From: Leptospirillum ferrooxidans C2-3
GTDB taxonomy: Bacteria; Nitrospirota; Leptospirillia; Leptospirillales; Leptospirillaceae
Direction of reading: 5' to 3'
DNA length: 64,000 bases
Assembly: GCF_000284315.1 (NCBI RefSeq)
Contig: NC_017094.1
Coordinates: 465,486 to 529,485 of the forward strand
Positions 16,038 through 24,581 of the stretch are shown here, in pieces. The notes under the pieces were generated by a model that was not told the DNA's origin, ran no database searches, and was given only the letters and a program-made list of their open reading frames with translations. The position numbers and the translations under genes were made by a program. Each line of letters starts with the position of its first letter. The first letter of the stretch is position 1.

Positions 16038-17138
16038 ATGTTTCTGAATGACAAATGGACGGATAGATTAAAGCGTGGAATATGCATTGGGCTTCTTTTT
16101 ATGGTGGCAGGGGGTATCAGGGTACAGGAGAGCCTGGCAGCAGATCTCATGATTTCCGGATCATCGGCACTGTTTCCGCTGGAACAAGTATGGTCTCAAG
16201 AGTACATGAAGCAACATAAGAATACACATATCTCGGTGCTATCAACCGGTTCCGGGTTTGGTATTACGAATGCGGCGAATGGGAATATCATGATCGGGGC
16301 ATCGGACACTTATCTGACAAAAGGGCTGAGAGCCCGATTTTCCAACCTCGTCTCGATTCCCGTGGCGTTTGAAGACGCGGAGATCATCTACAATATCCCA
16401 AAATTGGACAAGACGATCAGGCTAAATATGGACGGCCCAACGATAGCGCGGATCTATCTGGGAAAAATCAAATATTGGGATGATCCAGCCATAATGGTGA
16501 TGAATCACAAGGTGACACTTCCACATCAGCTGATTAAGGTAATACACCGGGCTGATTCTTCTGGTACAACTTTTGTGTTTACAGACTATCTCAATCAGAC
16601 CTCGCAAGACTGGCAAGAAAATGTTGGGCGAGATATGTTGCCCTCTTGGCCAACAGGATCGGGCTATAGCGGGTCGGATTCGTTAGTGGCGGCAGTGATG
16701 GCGACCCCAGGAGCAATCGGATATGCGGGACTGGGATGGATCCTTGAATATCACCTGAAGTCGGCTGCCCTAAAAAATCGGGATGGGGAATTTGTGGTGG
16801 GATCAATTAAAACGATCCAGGCAGCAGGACAAGCGGCATTACAAGATCCGACTTTTCCCCAAGACTTCAATCGCTCCATTGTATATCACTTTCATGGCAA
16901 GAACCTGTACCCGGATGCGAATTTTGAGTTCTGGATGGTGAACAAGAATTTGCCGGGGGAAACGATGAGAGATGTAAAAACGCTACTTGAATGGGTCCTG
17001 ACGACAGGACAGGATCCGAAGTATACGGAGAAGATGGGGTTTGCGCCGATACCATTCCGTCCGATCAAGTCCCGACTAACCCATATCCTAAATCGTCTCC
17101 TGCCGGGTAATAGCTACCAGGAGCGATCCCCGGGGTAA
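16038..17138 (+). CDS. PstS-like phosphate-binding periplasmic protein
   Basis: The 366-residue protein begins with a signal peptide (RGICIGLLFMVAGGIRVQESLAA) and shows the phosphate-binding fold of PstS: ISGSSALFPLEQVWSQEY, STGSGFGITNAANG, the IGASDTYL loop and the RADSSGTTFVFTDYL motif that contacts phosphate. It would deliver phosphate or a similar oxyanion to an ABC transporter. No pstC, pstA, pstB or phoU gene follows, so it is an orphan binding protein. GGGGGA lies just ahead of the ATG. The C-terminal tail (NRLLPGNSYQERSPG) is not family-like. Confidence 0.85.
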   Translation: MFLNDKWTDRLKRGICIGLLFMVAGGIRVQESLAADLMISGSSALFPLEQVWSQEYMKQHKNTHISVLSTGSGFGITNAANGNIMIGASDTYLTKGLRARFSNLVSIPVAFEDAEIIYNIPKLDKTIRLNMDGPTIARIYLGKIKYWDDPAIMVMNHKVTLPHQLIKVIHRADSSGTTFVFTDYLNQTSQDWQENVGRDMLPSWPTGSGYSGSDSLVAAVMATPGAIGYAGLGWILEYHLKSAALKNRDGEFVVGSIKTIQAAGQAALQDPTFPQDFNRSIVYHFHGKNLYPDANFEFWMVNKNLPGETMRDVKTLLEWVLTTGQDPKYTEKMGFAPIPFRPIKSRLTHILNRLLPGNSYQERSPG

Positions 17139-17415
17139 CAATGGGCTTCTCCCTTTCAACTGAAATCAAAGTGACCTCCTGAACGCACCAAAGCTTGTAA
17201 AGGGAGTCTTTATTGACCTCTGAAACACACCTGCGTCTCCATTGCAATGACGATCAACCCACCGACCGCACCGATGACTCCATCCCTGAGCACAGGTTTT
17301 TTGAGGGACTGGATTCACGATCTTTTTCGAGAGAGTCCTCCTCCCCCCGGATTTGTCAGTCGTATTGACGATATGGTCATGATCTCTCTCCTTCCTGGAA
17401 GGTTCTCAGTGCGAC

Positions 17416-17625
17416 TCAGGCCGATGCGACAACCTCCTGTTGGGTCGTCTCGGTCGCCGACGGGGGTGAAATCCGCAAAAGATCCGTCTCCTCGATCACA
17501 CTGAAGTCGATTTCCGGATATCGTTCGCAGCTCCCGTTTTCGCTCACCACGTTCCAACCTGTGTCGAGCTCAATCAGCAAAATTCCCCAACATTCCGGTT
17601 TTTTGTTTTTGACGATTTTTGTCAT
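17416..17625 (-). CDS. Hypothetical small protein
   Basis: This 69-residue frame starts MTKIVKNKKPECWGILLIELDTGW and continues with an acidic stretch (YPEIDFSVIEETDLLRI) of ordinary protein composition. I do not recognise it. It lies divergent from a decayed toxin gene and has only a weak GAGA ahead of the ATG. The opposite-strand frame here looks like noise, so this is the more likely reading, but it may be non-coding. Confidence 0.35.
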   Translation of the reverse strand: MTKIVKNKKPECWGILLIELDTGWNVVSENGSCERYPEIDFSVIEETDLLRISPPSATETTQQEVVASA

Positions 17626-17652
17626 GCGTTGTTTCTCATTAATGTATTTGTG

Positions 17653-17981
17653 CTAGATTTATTGTATCCATTTGAATACGATTGTTGCAGGATTGCCGTC
17701 CAGTAGACAGAAACCTTCGCGAATTGGCTTTTCTCTCGAAAGATCGAGCCGGACGGGTCCGGATCCTGTCCCGCCTGGACAGAATCGCGATGGGAAATTT
17801 GGGTGACGTAAAGCCGGTAGGAGAGGGCGCTTCGGAAATTCGGATCGATGCGGGACCCGGATACCGCCTGTATTTCTTCTGCCAGGAGAACACGGTGATT
17901 CTCCTGCTTTGCGGTGGGGACAAATCGACGCAAGACCGCGATATCTCGCGAGCCAAAGAATTGGCGAAAACCCTGGAGTAA
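17653..17981 (+). pseudogene. Decayed HigB/RelE-type toxin
   Basis: From about 17739 the frame reads KDRAGRVRILSRLDRIAMGN, then GDVKPVGEGASEIRID and LLLCGGDKSTQDRDI, the hallmark of the small HigB/RelE-like toxins that cleave mRNA on the ribosome. The expected start of the family (xTxTFxxWLxxL) is found just upstream but in another frame as TETFANWLFS, preceded by TAG at 17704 and with ATT where a start would be. One base is missing between FS and KD. Three lesions together argue for a dead gene. An open frame from TTG 17682 does exist and could give a product with an altered N-terminus. Confidence 0.6.
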
Positions 17982-17984
17982 ACC

Positions 17985-18266
17985 ATGAAAGAAAAAATTC
18001 TGGCCTTCGATCCGTCGGTCTACCTCGACAGCGAGGAGGCCATCGCCGAATACCTGAACGTCACCCTTGAGGAGAACGATCCAGATCTTCTTTTGGCGGC
18101 TCTGTCCAACGTGGCCAAAGCGCGCGGGGTGTCTCAGATAGCGCGGAAATCGGGGCTTGGGCGAGAAAGTCTTGACAAGGCCCTGACCCCCGGCTCCAAA
18201 CCTCGCTTCGAAACGATCATGAAGGTGATGCACGCGCTGGGCGTCAAACTGAGCGTTCACGCCTGA
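17985..18266 (+). CDS. higA: HigA-type antitoxin, XRE helix-turn-helix
   Basis: The 93-residue protein is the DNA-binding antitoxin partner of the preceding toxin. It has the family start (DPSVYLDSEEAIAEYLNVTLE) and a helix-turn-helix GVSQIARKSGLGRESLDKAL at about residues 48-67, ending with the conserved MHALGVKLSVHA. GGAG lies six bases before the ATG, which begins four bases after the toxin stop. It is intact although the toxin is damaged, as expected if the antitoxin outlives the toxin or still regulates something. Confidence 0.88.
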   Translation: MKEKILAFDPSVYLDSEEAIAEYLNVTLEENDPDLLLAALSNVAKARGVSQIARKSGLGRESLDKALTPGSKPRFETIMKVMHALGVKLSVHA

Positions 18267-18411
18267 CTTCCTTTTCCGCCCCAACTGGGGGGAATGGAAC
18301 GTCCGGAGCCCGAAAAAACCCTATGCATCGAGTTCAAGACATTTTGGCCGCCACACCCCATCTCTCGGCTCTCCCGGGGGTCCCGGGGCTCGATCCAAAA
18401 ACCCGCATGGC

Positions 18412-18756
18412 TCAATAAGGTCCCGTGTGCAAAATCTCAAATGAAAAATGGATGGTCTGCCCCAAAACGAGCGTATAAGCCAGATACGATCCAAGGACTC
18501 CCGGGAGGGAGAAAACATCCCGGCCGTGGGGGGTGTTCTTATTGGTCCCAAAGGCTTCTGAGGTCAAAATAATCAGCATGTCTGAACTCAGGTGATAGAG
18601 TCCGGGCGACACGACAAACATCACCGCGAACAGCATCGGCCCAAGCGCGATATCCGTGACCCGGGAGAGACCTTCCTTCCCTGCAGGCCGATCAATCCTT
18701 CTCCCTGTGGGATGCCACGGCCAGTGCCCAAAAGTGGGTGAAGAGAAAATCGTCAC
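18412..18756 (-). CDS. Hypothetical membrane protein or fragment
   Basis: The 114-residue frame contains two hydrophobic stretches (IALGPMLFAVMFVVSPGLYHL and VLGSYLAYTLVLGQTIHFSF) separated by a polar loop. The first 35 residues do not look like a normal protein start, so this may be the tail of a broken gene. I do not recognise a family and there is no clear ribosome site. Confidence 0.3.
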   Translation of the reverse strand: MTIFSSPTFGHWPWHPTGRRIDRPAGKEGLSRVTDIALGPMLFAVMFVVSPGLYHLSSDMLIILTSEAFGTNKNTPHGRDVFSLPGVLGSYLAYTLVLGQTIHFSFEILHTGPY

Positions 18757-19139
18757 ATGAACTTTTTTGCATCTAAACCCTTTACGTTGCAGGAGGGAGG
18801 TTCGGAAGTTCCTCTTTCGACGAGGCTGTGCGAAGGAGTTTGCTACTCCGCGTCTTACCGTCTTCTCCGGAGTCTTTGACGCAGGACTCCTGCCTTGGTC
18901 TTTTCCGTTTTCCGATTCTCATCGTCAGATATTTGTCTTCGTGAGCTTGTCTCAGAACAAAAAAATGGCGGCTGATCAGAGCCACTGTTTTTTCACCTGG
19001 TTGAGGAGAAGCCAGAAGACCATGTTTGTCAGCTGTTTGTAACGCATTCTTGATGCTTTGTTTTCTTGGGGTGCTAGTTTTTCTACACCCAATGATGGGA
19101 GGCTTGTTTCGGGTTTTTGGTTTGATCCCGGAGGATTTC
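18757..19139. other. Stretch without a convincing gene before the GGDEF-EAL gene
   Basis: Open frames exist on both strands but have low-complexity, basic compositions and no start signals. The leader of the GGDEF-EAL gene, with GGAGG at 19130-19134, lies at its right end. Confidence 0.4.
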
Positions 19140-21689
19140 ATGATCGATCAGTCGCTTGTTTCCGATATTCTTCCCAACATAGACACCCTATCCTTTTCTC
19201 CGCGTTTAAGACTTCCTGTCCATACAGCAAAAGATCTGATCGTCACCGATAGCTGGGTCTCCGAAAAGACATCGTCGGAAAAGGTCTACAGAATGTTCGG
19301 GCAGGATCCAGGACTGCCAGGGCTTGCAATCCTGAAGAACGAGAGTCCCATTGGACTGATCTTCAGGAGCACCCTCATTGAACGTTTTTCGTTTCGTTAT
19401 TCCCATGAATTGTTTGGTCCAAAACCCATCACGGAGTTTATGGATCCCCTTCCTGTCACCGTCCAGATTTCAAGTGATATTGATGAGATAGGCAAAAGAT
19501 TTCAGGGGGATACCCTCCCCAGGGCGATGGATGATGGTTTTTTGGTGGTTGACGGAGAGCGATTTGCCGGTATCGGTACATGGCAAATGTTGATGAAATG
19601 TCTCTCCGGACGAAGAGAGGAGCTCTTTTCGTATATGGCCCATCATGATCCCCTGACGGGGCTTCCCAACAGGATCCTGTTTATGTCGGAACTGGAACGG
19701 GAACTGGGAGAGGGGGCAAGAGGGGCGATTTTTTATCTTGATATGGACCGCTTCAAGGAAGTCAATGACAAGTATGGACATCAGGAGGGGGATCGTCTGC
19801 TGAACGAGTTCTCCGACCGGCTTCTTCTCTCCGTTCGTTCGCAAGACCTGGTCGCGAGACTCGGAGGAGACGAATTCGGAATCCTGGTCCGGGGACTCTC
19901 TCAAAAATCAGAGATTCCGATGTGGATTGGACAGTTCATGGAGCATCTCAAGAGTCCCTACAAAATTTGTGGTTGTGACTATGAGATATCTGCAAGCATC
20001 GGGTATTGCCTTTACCCCCGGGGAGACAAGGATCTGGCCACTATCTTGAGAAAAGCGGATAGCCGAATGTATGAAAACAAACGCGAGAGAAGAGCCTTTC
20101 AGGCTCAAGATACGAAGCTTGAGGGGCGGAATCATTCCGGTGGCAAGGAGATCGTTCTCTCCAGTCATGGTATTGGCGCTTCTGTATTTGACGGTGGGGG
20201 AAATCAGATCGCCAGTAACATCCTATGGCAAGAAAGGGTTCAAGGTCATGAGATCGGGATCCTTTCCGAGCTGGAAGAGGTGCTCCGTTTTTCTCTCCCG
20301 GACGGCGCATCCGGTCCATTCCGGGTCGTAATCTCAGGAGACAAGAGAGCGGTCGAGAGGGATCCCGGGGACTCTTTTGAAGGAGAGTCGATGGACAACC
20401 TCACCGGTCTCTATGACAGGACATCCTTCTACCAAAAATTTTTTCGTGCTGTCACACACCAGATCACGCTACAAGATGGATGCCTGCTTCTTCTCGTCAT
20501 GGATCTCGATCGTTTTCAGGTGACGAACGATATCTCCGGACATACGATGGGAGATCGTGTTTTAAAAGCTGTTTCCGAAAGACTGTTGAAGGTGGTCCGA
20601 AAAAATGATCTCGTTGCGAGACTGGGAGGGGATGAGTTTGCCTTGGCCTTTTCGGGGATCCAGTCCAGAAAGGCGGCCGAGAAAGTGGCATCGGAAATCC
20701 TGCAGTCGATTTCGATGCCATACACGATTGATGGTCAGGAATATTTTTTGACGGCGAGTATCGGGGCAACGATCATGCCCGAAGATGGCGAGGATTTTGA
20801 AACATTGATCAGTAATGCCGACATGGCGCTTTCCCAGTCAAAAGAGCAGGGTCGTTTCCAGGTCCAGTTCTTCAGCGCGGAGGCGAGGGAACGGCAGACT
20901 GTCCGGTATTCGATGGAAAAGAGGTTGTTCAAGGCGCTCGAACGAAATGAATTCCGTCTTTATTACCAGCCAATGATCGATATGGTGACCGGGAGAACAA
21001 CGGGTGCGGAAGCGCTTATCCGATGGATCGGCGAAGATGGCACGCCGATCCATCCGGATCAGTTTATTCCCCTTGCGGAAGAAAACGGGATGATTGTTCC
21101 TATCGGACAGTGGGTTGTGAAGACAGCCCTCAACGAGCTGTCGGTTTGGCGGGGCTATGGACTGGATCATCTCCGGATCAGCATCAACCTGTCTGCCCGA
21201 CAACTCCAGGAGCCGGATTTTCTGCTCAATTTTCTTCAGATGTTGTCCCATTCCGGAGAAAATCCTGAACAGGTCATGATTGAAATGACCGAGACGGTTG
21301 TCATGCGCAAAGCACAGGAATCGATCGATCTCCTGGGCGCATTAAAAGCCCATCGGATAAAGATAGCGATTGACGACTTTGGTACGGGATATTCTTCCTT
21401 AAGCTACCTGAGGCGCTTTCCGGTGGATGTTCTCAAGATCGATCGTTCCTTTGTCCGGCAGATCGGAGAAATGGGAGAGGATTCAGAGATTGTTCGTCTG
21501 ATCACCCTTTTGGCCCGTGCCCTCAGCCTTGAAGTCTGCGCCGAGGGGGTGGAGAGCGAGCTGGAATTGAGCTATCTTCGGGAATTTGGCGTGGGGAGCT
21601 ATCAGGGATATCTTTCCAGCCCGGCGATTCCTTCCGGATCGTTTGTCGATTGGGTCTTGAAAAGCCGAGCCGGATCCATCACTCCTTGA
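19140..21689 (+). CDS. Cyclic-di-GMP enzyme with two GGDEF domains and one EAL domain
   Basis: This 849-residue protein likely makes and breaks cyclic-di-GMP. Residues 1-165 have a CBS-like sensory region without membrane segments. The first GGDEF (DPLTGLPNR ... RLGGDEFGILV) and the second (RLGGDEFALAF) each keep the catalytic motif and an RxxD inhibitory site five residues upstream (RSQD, RKND). The C-terminal EAL domain keeps EALIRW, NLSARQ, DDFGTGYSSLSYL and KIDRSFV, so it should be an active phosphodiesterase. Two intact GGDEF domains in one chain is uncommon. The ATG at 19140 has GGAGG six bases upstream; the frame is open further but without such a site. Confidence 0.92.
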   Translation: MIDQSLVSDILPNIDTLSFSPRLRLPVHTAKDLIVTDSWVSEKTSSEKVYRMFGQDPGLPGLAILKNESPIGLIFRSTLIERFSFRYSHELFGPKPITEFMDPLPVTVQISSDIDEIGKRFQGDTLPRAMDDGFLVVDGERFAGIGTWQMLMKCLSGRREELFSYMAHHDPLTGLPNRILFMSELERELGEGARGAIFYLDMDRFKEVNDKYGHQEGDRLLNEFSDRLLLSVRSQDLVARLGGDEFGILVRGLSQKSEIPMWIGQFMEHLKSPYKICGCDYEISASIGYCLYPRGDKDLATILRKADSRMYENKRERRAFQAQDTKLEGRNHSGGKEIVLSSHGIGASVFDGGGNQIASNILWQERVQGHEIGILSELEEVLRFSLPDGASGPFRVVISGDKRAVERDPGDSFEGESMDNLTGLYDRTSFYQKFFRAVTHQITLQDGCLLLLVMDLDRFQVTNDISGHTMGDRVLKAVSERLLKVVRKNDLVARLGGDEFALAFSGIQSRKAAEKVASEILQSISMPYTIDGQEYFLTASIGATIMPEDGEDFETLISNADMALSQSKEQGRFQVQFFSAEARERQTVRYSMEKRLFKALERNEFRLYYQPMIDMVTGRTTGAEALIRWIGEDGTPIHPDQFIPLAEENGMIVPIGQWVVKTALNELSVWRGYGLDHLRISINLSARQLQEPDFLLNFLQMLSHSGENPEQVMIEMTETVVMRKAQESIDLLGALKAHRIKIAIDDFGTGYSSLSYLRRFPVDVLKIDRSFVRQIGEMGEDSEIVRLITLLARALSLEVCAEGVESELELSYLREFGVGSYQGYLSSPAIPSGSFVDWVLKSRAGSITP

Positions 21690-21743
21690 ATATCGCTGGC
21701 CACGATAAGATTATTTCCTGACGGGAGTCCATTGTTTTTATGG

Positions 21744-22301
21744 TCAAACGCCTTTTTGTAAGGATTTTTGAGGGAACACCTTCCGGAATTTTTCCAGCTT
21801 GGGCCTTACGACAGCCTGACAATAAGGTTGATCCGGGTTGTCAGAAAAATAGTCCTGATGATAGGACTCCGCCGGGTAAAAGACTGACAGGGGAACCACT
21901 TCGGTCACGATGGGGTTTGGATAGGCCGAAGCAAGGTTCTTGATGATTGTCTTTGCAGAGAGTTCCTGTCTCTTGTCGTGAGAAAAGATGACCGATCTGT
22001 ATTGTGTTCCGATGTCGTGTCCCTGTCGGTTCAGTGTGGTCGGGTCATGGATGGTAAAAAAAATCTCCAGCAACTCCTCATAGGAGATCACCTGCGGGTC
22101 GAACTCCAGCCGGACGACCTCCGCATGGCCGGTTCGGCCGGAGCAGACCATATGGTATGTGGGATGATCGACCGTTCCGCCCATATAACCGGATTCCACG
22201 GATAAAACACCCTTCGTATCCCTGAAGACAGAATCAAGGCACCAGAAACAACCGCCTCCAAATGTTGCAAGGCTTTTTTCTCCAGAAACAATATGTTCCA
22301 A
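21744..22301 (-). CDS. msrA: Peptide methionine sulfoxide reductase A
   Basis: MsrA repairs oxidised methionine (S-sulfoxide form) in proteins. The catalytic cysteine lies in FGGGCFWCLDSVF near residue 18, followed by SGYMGG, GHAEVVRLEFDP and IGTQYRSVIF. The resolving-cysteine region near the end is YCQAVVRPKLEKF. Length (185) is normal. The start is TTG at 22301, preceded by GGAGG at five bases. It is divergent from the alcohol dehydrogenase gene. Confidence 0.95.
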   Translation of the reverse strand: MEHIVSGEKSLATFGGGCFWCLDSVFRDTKGVLSVESGYMGGTVDHPTYHMVCSGRTGHAEVVRLEFDPQVISYEELLEIFFTIHDPTTLNRQGHDIGTQYRSVIFSHDKRQELSAKTIIKNLASAYPNPIVTEVVPLSVFYPAESYHQDYFSDNPDQPYCQAVVRPKLEKFRKVFPQKSLQKGV

Positions 22302-22486
22302 TATGTCCTCCCTTTCGAACGCATGACTTCAAGTGCTTTGCCCATGAATCCCTCTTGTCTCCACCTGATTTTAAGCGCGCACTTGATCGGAGTCCAATCT
22401 CTCTCCATTATGGAGAGAGGACTGTTTCTTTATTGGAGTCAATGTCTTCTGCGATCAATTGGACCGGATTGTAAAAGGAGGCTTCG

Positions 22487-23491
22487 ATGAGATCTGTTCA
22501 GGTCAGTCAACCAGGAATGCCCTTTCTCGTATCGAATACCGATCGACCCGCTCCCGGAAAAAAACAGGTATTGATCAGGGTGTCGGCATGCGGCATCTGT
22601 CATAGCGATGTTTTTGTCCGGGATGGACTTTTTCCCGGTCTTTCGTATCCAAGAGTTCCAGGACATGAAGTTGTGGGTGTCATTGAAAAAACGGGGGAAG
22701 CTGTTTTGGCTTGGAAGGTTGGCGATATTGTTGGTGTCGGATGGCATGGCGGACACTGCTTCGAGTGTGATTCCTGCAGGAAGGGAGATTTTATCCTGTG
22801 CGAACATTCCAGAGTGACAGGGATTTCCTTCGATGGAGGCTATGCCGAATACATGGTATCTCCTGAAGAGGCCCTTGCGAGAGTTCCGGACGGGATGGCC
22901 AAAGAGCTGGCGGCTCCCCTTTTGTGTGCCGGGGTGACCACCTTCAATGCCCTACGCCATTCCGGAGCGGTGGCTGGCGATCTCGTGGCCATTTCGGGAA
23001 TCGGTGGGCTTGGACATCTCGGTATCCAGTTTGCCTCCAAGATGGGGCTTCATACGGTGGCACTGTCTTCCGGAAAAGAGAAAGAGGCTTTGGCGCGGTC
23101 TCTTGGGGCCCATGACTATATCGACCTTTCTTCTGGCGATGCTGTGACCGCCCTTAATAAAATGGGCGGGGCCAAAGTGATTCTTGTGACAGCACCCAAC
23201 AGTGAACTGGCCTCGCGGCTGGTCGACGGACTGTCGCCGAATGGCAACATGGTTCTTGTCGGGGTCGATGCCAATCCTCTTTCCGTCTCGCCGCTTCAAT
23301 TGATCGGGGGACGAAAAAGGATTTCGGGTTGGCCATCCGGAGATGCAAAAGATTCAGAAGAGACGCTTCGTTTTGCCCATCAGGCGGGTGTCCGCCCAAT
23401 GGTGGAGACGTATCCCCTTGAAGAGGCAGAAAAGGCCTATCAGGTCATGATCTCAAACAAGGCCCGCTTTCGGGTGGTTCTGACCCTGTAA
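22487..23491 (+). CDS. Zinc-dependent alcohol dehydrogenase
   Basis: This medium-chain dehydrogenase (334 residues) oxidises alcohols or reduces aldehydes with NAD(P). Catalytic zinc ligands are seen in CGICHSDV and in PGHEVVGVIEKTG. The structural zinc site is CFECDSCRKGDFILC. The Rossmann motif is GIGGLGHLGIQFA. It resembles the AdhA/AdhP group. AAAGGAGG lies just upstream of the ATG. The true substrate cannot be told from sequence. Confidence 0.93.
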   Translation: MRSVQVSQPGMPFLVSNTDRPAPGKKQVLIRVSACGICHSDVFVRDGLFPGLSYPRVPGHEVVGVIEKTGEAVLAWKVGDIVGVGWHGGHCFECDSCRKGDFILCEHSRVTGISFDGGYAEYMVSPEEALARVPDGMAKELAAPLLCAGVTTFNALRHSGAVAGDLVAISGIGGLGHLGIQFASKMGLHTVALSSGKEKEALARSLGAHDYIDLSSGDAVTALNKMGGAKVILVTAPNSELASRLVDGLSPNGNMVLVGVDANPLSVSPLQLIGGRKRISGWPSGDAKDSEETLRFAHQAGVRPMVETYPLEEAEKAYQVMISNKARFRVVLTL

Positions 23492-23620
23492 GGGTTTCCT
23501 TATCCGGGTTCGGGATACAATTCTGGTTTTTGACTTTCGCTTTGACTCATTCTATGAAAGGGCGAAACAGGGAGTATTTTTCATTTTTGATGGATCAGGT
23601 CACGAAGGAGGATACCGCTT

Positions 23621-24550
23621 ATGCCATTAACAGGGAACTCTCCAGCAGACGGAGCAAAAGAGAAAACCCATTTCATTTCTTTCCGGTTCATCTTTATTTT
23701 TCTCTCCATTCCACTGTTCTTGATGGGGGTTCATGCCATCGGGAGGCATTACAAGAGCTATCCCGAGGCTATCAACCTGATGGAAATCTCGGGAATCCTT
23801 CTGATTCTGTTTACCCTGTACAGGACACTGGTCTCGGATCTTGTTCCTTTTCTGGCAGAGCGGATCGGGAAGGAGAAAGCCAATTCTGCCCGATATTTTA
23901 TCGATTTCCTTTTTATCGCGTCAGGGGTTTTTATTGTCCTCAGCCTTCTGGGAAAAGGCTTTGAAAATCTGGCCCTTGGAGGCACGGTCCTTTCGATTGT
24001 CATCGGTATTGCAGCGCAAAGCAGTCTGACAAACTTTTTTTCGGGATTCGTACTGGCCTTTACCCAACCGTTCAAAGTCGGAGAGACAATCGGTATAGTC
24101 ACCTGGCAATACGCCAGGCTGGCTTCGACCTATCCGCATGAAACACTGGCTCCGGAGTACAGGGGAACGGTTCTGTCCCTGGGAATGATCTATACCCACC
24201 TGAGGGGGGAGGATGGAAAAACGTTCATGTTGCCAAACAGTATCCTTCTTCAGGCATTGTTATTTGAGAGAAGCTTTTCAGATGAGCGGATTTCCATCCG
24301 GATGGATATTCCTTCGGGTGTGAGTACGGAGGCCATCGAAAAAAGGATCCTTGAATGCCTGACCGGTCGATATGCCCTTTCTCCAGCGGAGATCACGCTC
24401 CGTCTTGTGGACTTTTCCAGCTCGACGGTCAGTTATCAGGTGAGATTTCCCGCAGGAGAGCTTGTGGAGCAAGAGGTCAGGGATACGCTTCTCCGGTCAG
24501 TCATGGCTCTTTTGCCTGGAAAAAAGACAACCGGAGAAGCGCTCTCCTGA
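23621..24550 (+). CDS. MscS-family mechanosensitive channel
   Basis: The 309-residue inner-membrane protein has three N-terminal membrane helices. It then has the MscS pore helix and beta domain (LALGGTVLSIVIGIAAQSS, then LTNFFSGFVLAFTQPFKVGE), followed by a cytoplasmic alpha/beta domain. It would open under membrane tension and release solutes during osmotic downshock. An insertion around residues 160-180 (TYPHETLAPEYRG) lengthens the beta domain. GGAGG lies nine bases ahead of the ATG. Confidence 0.9.
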   Translation: MPLTGNSPADGAKEKTHFISFRFIFIFLSIPLFLMGVHAIGRHYKSYPEAINLMEISGILLILFTLYRTLVSDLVPFLAERIGKEKANSARYFIDFLFIASGVFIVLSLLGKGFENLALGGTVLSIVIGIAAQSSLTNFFSGFVLAFTQPFKVGETIGIVTWQYARLASTYPHETLAPEYRGTVLSLGMIYTHLRGEDGKTFMLPNSILLQALLFERSFSDERISIRMDIPSGVSTEAIEKRILECLTGRYALSPAEITLRLVDFSSSTVSYQVRFPAGELVEQEVRDTLLRSVMALLPGKKTTGEALS

Positions 24551-24581
24551 TTCATGGAGATGTCAGACCGAGAGATCGTTT

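Noticed and set aside
17247-17504. An 85-codon rightward frame after the PstS-like gene
   Set aside because: Pro/Arg/Ser-rich shadow-like sequence; the opposite frame at 17416-17625 is more protein-like.
18782-19141. A 119-codon leftward frame before the GGDEF-EAL gene
   Set aside because: Strongly basic, low-complexity composition and no start signal; looks like chance opening.
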